NCBI GenBank assembly: GCA_040387375.1
Contig: JAZKDW010000006.1
Location: 1 to 64,000, forward strand
Length of the DNA stretch: 64,000 nt
Direction of reading: 5' to 3'
Origin: JAZKDW01 sp040387375
GTDB taxonomy: Bacteria > Pseudomonadota > Gammaproteobacteria > Burkholderiales > Burkholderiaceae_D
The first letter of the stretch is position 1. Each line of letters begins with the position of its first letter. The notes under the pieces are model-generated. The model had not been told where the DNA came from. It saw nothing but the letters and a program-made list of their open reading frames with translations, and did no database searches. A program made the translations under genes and the position numbers. Shown piece after piece: positions 61,327-64,000 of the stretch.

Positions 61327-62709
61327 TTAGTGCGTCACGCCAGGCGGCACCGCGGCGAAACCCGCTGTACCGTGACGTGTGCGTTCGATTTGATAAGCCA
61401 GCGACAGCAGCAGCGACTCGTTGTAAGGGCGAGTGATTGCCTGCACGCACACTGGCCGGTTGCGTTTGTCGTAGCCGACGGGGAAAACGATGGCGGGAAA
61501 TCCGAGGTAATTGACGAACGACATCCAGCGATGCAGCGCCAGCAATTCACGGGCGTCGAATCCTGGCGACCGGGTGTGCACCGCGCTCCAGTCAGGAACC
61601 GGGTTCGGCAGCGCGGGAATCAGCAGCAGTTCGGCATCGTCAAGGCAATTCTGGACAAATGCACGGGCGACGCCAGGACGCCGCGCCGCCACCTGCTCCA
61701 GCCACTCGGGCGGAATGGCGACACCCGGCATCACCACCGCGCGTGTCATCGGCGCCAGCGACGCGGGATCGTCGCGCAGGAGCTGCCGATGTACGACGGA
61801 TGCCTCGGCATGCATCAGCGTTTGCGCATACTGTCCCATGGCCTCCAATCCGGGCAACGCCACTTCGCGCAATTGTGCAGCCGGCGCCATGCTTTCCACA
61901 AAATCGCTCAGCACCGCGGCAACCTCGGGCGCCAGTCCGGACAAGGCCAGATGGGTGTTGATGCGCCAGCGCCGCGGCGCCAGCAGATATTGTTCGATCA
62001 GATCGGGACTGGCGCTGGCCTGCTGCAGCCGCTCGTCGCGAGAGCCAAGCGCGGCCAGCACCTGCGCCGCATCGGCACTGGAGCGCGCCAGAATGCCGAC
62101 GCAATCCAGCGAGGGGGCCAGCGGCAGCACGCCGGCGCGTGAAATCAGATCGTAAGTCGGCTTCAGACCCACCAGGCCGCACGTCGCTGCCGGTATCCGC
62201 ACCGAGCCGCCGGTATCGGTGCCCAGCGATGCGTAACAGAGTCCGCCCGCCACCGCAGCCGCCGATCCGCTCGAGGAGCCGCCGACTGCCGCAGCCGGGT
62301 CAAGCGGGTTGATCGGCTCCAGCCCGTTACGGTTCTCACCCGTCGCACCGCAGGCAAATTCCGCCATCGCCAGCGCTGCCAGATTGACGGCCCCGGCGCT
62401 GGCGAGTTGCGCCACTGCCTGGGCATCGCCAACCGGCGGCCCCGGGGGCGATCCGATGCGCCCGCATGCGGCACGACGCTGACCGGTTTCAAAAATGTCT
62501 TTATGGGCGAGGCCAATGCCGGCCAGGGCGCCGTCAGCCGGGAGCACACCGGGCAAGTCGTGTTCTTGTACCACGCACCGTACATCGGGGGCCAGAAGCG
62601 CCAGTTGTCGTGCTTGATGAACAACTGCCTCTGCTATACTCAGTTGCCTCTGTTTCAACATTCTTTGCAGGGCGGAAATTGTCCGAGGGAGAGCCAAATG
62701 TTCACTCAT
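61327..62709 (-). CDS. Amidase-signature family amidase (AtzE/GatA-like)
   Basis: The 460-residue enzyme from ATG 62709 has the Ser-cisSer-Lys triad: Lys in GIGLAHKDIFETG, the cis-Ser in VGGSSSGSAAAVAGG and nucleophile Ser in GTDTGGSVRIPAATCG. The glycine-rich loop reads GGSSSGSAA rather than GGSSGGSAA. The longer frame to 62868 lies in the small upstream ORF. Its start overlaps that ORF's stop by 8 bp, as in gatC-gatA or atzG-atzE pairs. The likely reaction is hydrolysis of a half-amide or ureido acid to ammonia and an acid. It is the largest enzyme of the operon. Confidence 0.92.
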   Translation of the reverse strand: MSEHLALPRTISALQRMLKQRQLSIAEAVVHQARQLALLAPDVRCVVQEHDLPGVLPADGALAGIGLAHKDIFETGQRRAACGRIGSPPGPPVGDAQAVAQLASAGAVNLAALAMAEFACGATGENRNGLEPINPLDPAAAVGGSSSGSAAAVAGGLCYASLGTDTGGSVRIPAATCGLVGLKPTYDLISRAGVLPLAPSLDCVGILARSSADAAQVLAALGSRDERLQQASASPDLIEQYLLAPRRWRINTHLALSGLAPEVAAVLSDFVESMAPAAQLREVALPGLEAMGQYAQTLMHAEASVVHRQLLRDDPASLAPMTRAVVMPGVAIPPEWLEQVAARRPGVARAFVQNCLDDAELLLIPALPNPVPDWSAVHTRSPGFDARELLALHRWMSFVNYLGFPAIVFPVGYDKRNRPVCVQAITRPYNESLLLSLAYQIERTRHGTAGFAAVPPGVTH

Positions 62710-62902
62710 GGACAAGCTTTTCGAGGATGGCCGGAAAACCTTCGGAGCCTGGAGCAGTAAATCTCGCAGGAATAAAAAAAGGACTGAGTCGCCGCAAAGT
62801 ACGCGCCGTGCTGTCAAGCTGGGCATCGTCTGCGGCCATACCCGCTTGTGCAAACGCTGCAGCCGCAACTTGCTGCCATTGAATCAGGTCGGCATCAGCC
62901 AT
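62702..62902 (-). CDS. Small GatC/AtzG-like helper protein
   Basis: A 66-residue acidic helical protein, the first gene of the operon. It starts at ATG 62902 and ends inside the amidase start region (8-bp overlap). The N-terminal helix (DLIQWQQVAAAAFAQAGM) and the following extended segment (LSPFFIPARFTAPGSEGF) are of the size and layout of the small partners that wrap around amidase-signature enzymes (GatC, AtzG/DUF4089). I see no diagnostic motif; the assignment rests on length, helical content and the coupled position before an AtzE-like amidase. Confidence 0.55.
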   Translation of the reverse strand: MADADLIQWQQVAAAAFAQAGMAADDAQLDSTARTLRRLSPFFIPARFTAPGSEGFPAILEKLVHE

Positions 62903-63023
62903 AGTGTGTGCACCAGTAAAGCAAATAAGGCAGCTTTGGGTATAATTGAATCATAAATATATTTATATCATAAATAAAAATTTACAGCAATTAAGCCTTT
63001 ATTTTATTTAAGGAAAAGTACAA
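62903..63023. promoter_or_regulatory. Divergent control region between the GntR regulator and the amidase operon
   Basis: A 121-bp AT-rich gap holding promoters for both directions. It contains a TATAAT hexamer (62941-62946), a perfect 14-bp palindrome ataaatatatttat (62953-62966) and two direct copies of atcataaata, near 62951 and 62968. The palindrome and direct repeats are good candidates for the operator of the neighbouring GntR protein. The -35 boxes are not clear. Confidence 0.55.
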
Positions 63024-63683
63024 ATGAAAGCGGCCGAAAAAATACGGTTGGCAATTGAAGATGCGGTTGCCACCGGGGCATTATTACCGGGCGACATAGT
63101 CAACGAGGCTGAACTGATTTCCCGCTATGGCGTTTCGCGCACACCGGTCCGTGAGGCGCTGCTGCAACTCCAGGCGCAGGGCATGCTGACCAGCCTGCCG
63201 CGGGGCGGCATGCTGGTCACCAAGATGGATGTGTCCCAATTGCTGGCAATGTGGGAACTGCTGGCCGAACTTGAGGGCATTTGCGCGCGCCTTGCGTGTG
63301 AACGGATGACGGCGGATGAGCGTGCGGAACTGACCCGCATTCATGAAGAGAGTGCGGCCGCTGTTGAATCCGGCGACCGTGAAGCCTGGCGCGCAATCAA
63401 CATGACATTCCACGAATTGATTTATAACGGCGCGCGTAATCCTTATCTGCGTCAGCAGATCATGGGCATGCGTTCACGTACCGGCGCCTATCGCGAGCAT
63501 GCGTTTGCCGCTCTCGGAACAATCACCGCCTCATGGGCACAACATGCAGAATTGGTCGACGCCGTGAACCGGCGCGATGAGGTGAGCGCAGCGAAAGCCA
63601 TGGTGCGACATCTGAGTCCTGATCAGGGCAGCAGGGGGTTTGCCGCCTTTGTCGCCAGTTTGCCGAAGCAACTCCTGGGTTGA
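63024..63683 (+). CDS. GntR family regulator with FCD ligand domain
   Basis: The 219-residue regulator has an N-terminal winged helix (about 5-75, NEAELISRYGVSRTPVREALLQLQAQGML) and an all-helical FCD domain (about 85-210) with the metal-binding residues in INMTFHELIY and the later histidine in WAQHAELVDAV. FCD regulators respond to organic acids or acyl compounds. It diverges from the amidase operon and probably represses it until the substrate or a product binds. The ATG has AAGGAAAA upstream. Confidence 0.94.
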   Translation: MKAAEKIRLAIEDAVATGALLPGDIVNEAELISRYGVSRTPVREALLQLQAQGMLTSLPRGGMLVTKMDVSQLLAMWELLAELEGICARLACERMTADERAELTRIHEESAAAVESGDREAWRAINMTFHELIYNGARNPYLRQQIMGMRSRTGAYREHAFAALGTITASWAQHAELVDAVNRRDEVSAAKAMVRHLSPDQGSRGFAAFVASLPKQLLG

Positions 63684-63694
63684 CCAGCAGCTTA

Positions 63695-63891
63695 GAGCCT
63701 ATCCCAGTAGGTCGAGTCAGTTGTGGCGGAGGTGATTTGCGTTCGGAACAAGGCGTGGCGACGCGACATCCCCCAAGGGGACTTCCTGCGGGGCGTGGCC
63801 ACCATGGCAAGGAGGCCTCGGCGGCCCCCCGCAACGCAGTGCCGGACGCAAAGCGCCCCGCCACGACGACTCGGCCTACTGGGATAGGCTC
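63695..63891. repeat. MITE-like element D flanked by TTA duplication
   Basis: A 197-bp element with imperfect terminal inverted repeats of about 50 bp; the outer 17 bases are identical (GAGCCTATCCCAGTAGG). It is flanked by TTA on both sides (63692-63694 and 63892-63894), a 3-bp target duplication of TNA type as made by some IS5-family members. It has no ORF of its own. The right TTA is also the stop codon of the minus-strand gene fragment beyond it. Confidence 0.85.
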
Positions 63892-64000
63892 TTAACCTTT
63901 CCAGCTGCGCTGCAATCCGGTGTCCGCATGTATCCAGCCACCCTGTTTGCTCTGACGATAATAAAAACCGACGCCGCCCTGGCGGAAGCTGCTGATCAAG
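63892..64000 (-). CDS. C-terminal end of a gene running off the window
   Basis: A minus-strand frame of 35 codons to the window edge, ending at TAA (63892-63894). It reads SSFRQGGVGFYYRQ and later GGWIHADTGLQRSWKG. The GGVGFY...WIHADTG pattern recalls the end of YcbK/M15-type peptidoglycan hydrolases, where a final HxD coordinates zinc. Too little is visible to be sure. Confidence 0.45.
   Translation of the reverse strand, partial: LISSFRQGGVGFYYRQSKQGGWIHADTGLQRSWKG

Overview
The window is a chromosomal segment of a betaproteobacterium, most likely a member of the Oxalobacteraceae (Herminiimonas/Herbaspirillum/Noviherbaspirillum type). This rests on an EF-P with Arg32 encoded beside EarP, separate but overlapping hemC-hemD-hemX-hemY next to a divergent ppc, the argH/algZ-algR neighbourhood, and moderately GC-rich coding sequence with little space between genes. 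The genus is an inference; no 16S gene is present. Coding is continuous, with about 60 genes on both strands. I see no prophage, no CRISPR array, no rRNA and no intact transposase.

Layout. 1-3.5 kb: the 3' end of tRNA-Arg(ACG), then a small lipoprotein ORF that looks like the stump of a haemoglobin gene, a secreted cupredoxin-like protein and a membrane GGDEF-EAL enzyme. 3.6-7.7 kb: a minus-strand pair of a GH1-RmlD fusion and a GH2 enzyme. 7.9-17.8 kb: accessory genes (ArfB, an OmpR/EnvZ pair, a leaderless CAP protein, a KGG-repeat stress protein, a ClpP-like protein, pirin, an MpaB-type oxygenase, DUF1428 and several unknowns). 17.9-25.4 kb: tRNA-Ser(CGA) and serS-rarA-lolA-ftsK with divergent trxB, an arrangement close to that of E. 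coli. 25.5-30 kb: Smr, PII, nadE, a COG3146 GNAT protein and ppa. 30-40.6 kb: hemYXDC, ppc, algR-algZ and argH. 41.3-45.4 kb: a TRAP transporter whose binding protein faces the permease genes. 45.7-50.8 kb: pmbA, darP, mog, an esterase, purU and bactofilin. 51-57.6 kb: an MDR oxidoreductase, a YjgN/M48 pair, efp-earP and a histidine kinase with an RsbRD-like domain.

The most distinctive region is 57.6-63.7 kb. A GntR/FCD regulator diverges from a tightly packed six-gene operon: a small GatC/AtzG-like ORF, an amidase, a class III CoA-transferase, an enoyl-CoA hydratase, a PuuE/imidase-like polysaccharide-deacetylase-fold hydrolase and an SDR lacking the usual active-site lysine. The set reads as a catabolic route in which a cyclic imide or ureide is opened, the half-amide is deamidated, and the acid is activated to a CoA ester and hydrated. 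The substrate is unknown.

A second theme is four short intergenic elements with terminal inverted repeats and no coding capacity, in three sequence families (19.5, 41.1, 43.9 and 63.7 kb). They look like MITEs, two of them with recognisable target-site duplications (TA and TTA). They sit between rarA and serS, between argH and the TRAP genes, between the convergent TRAP genes, and against the stop codon of a gene that runs off the right edge.
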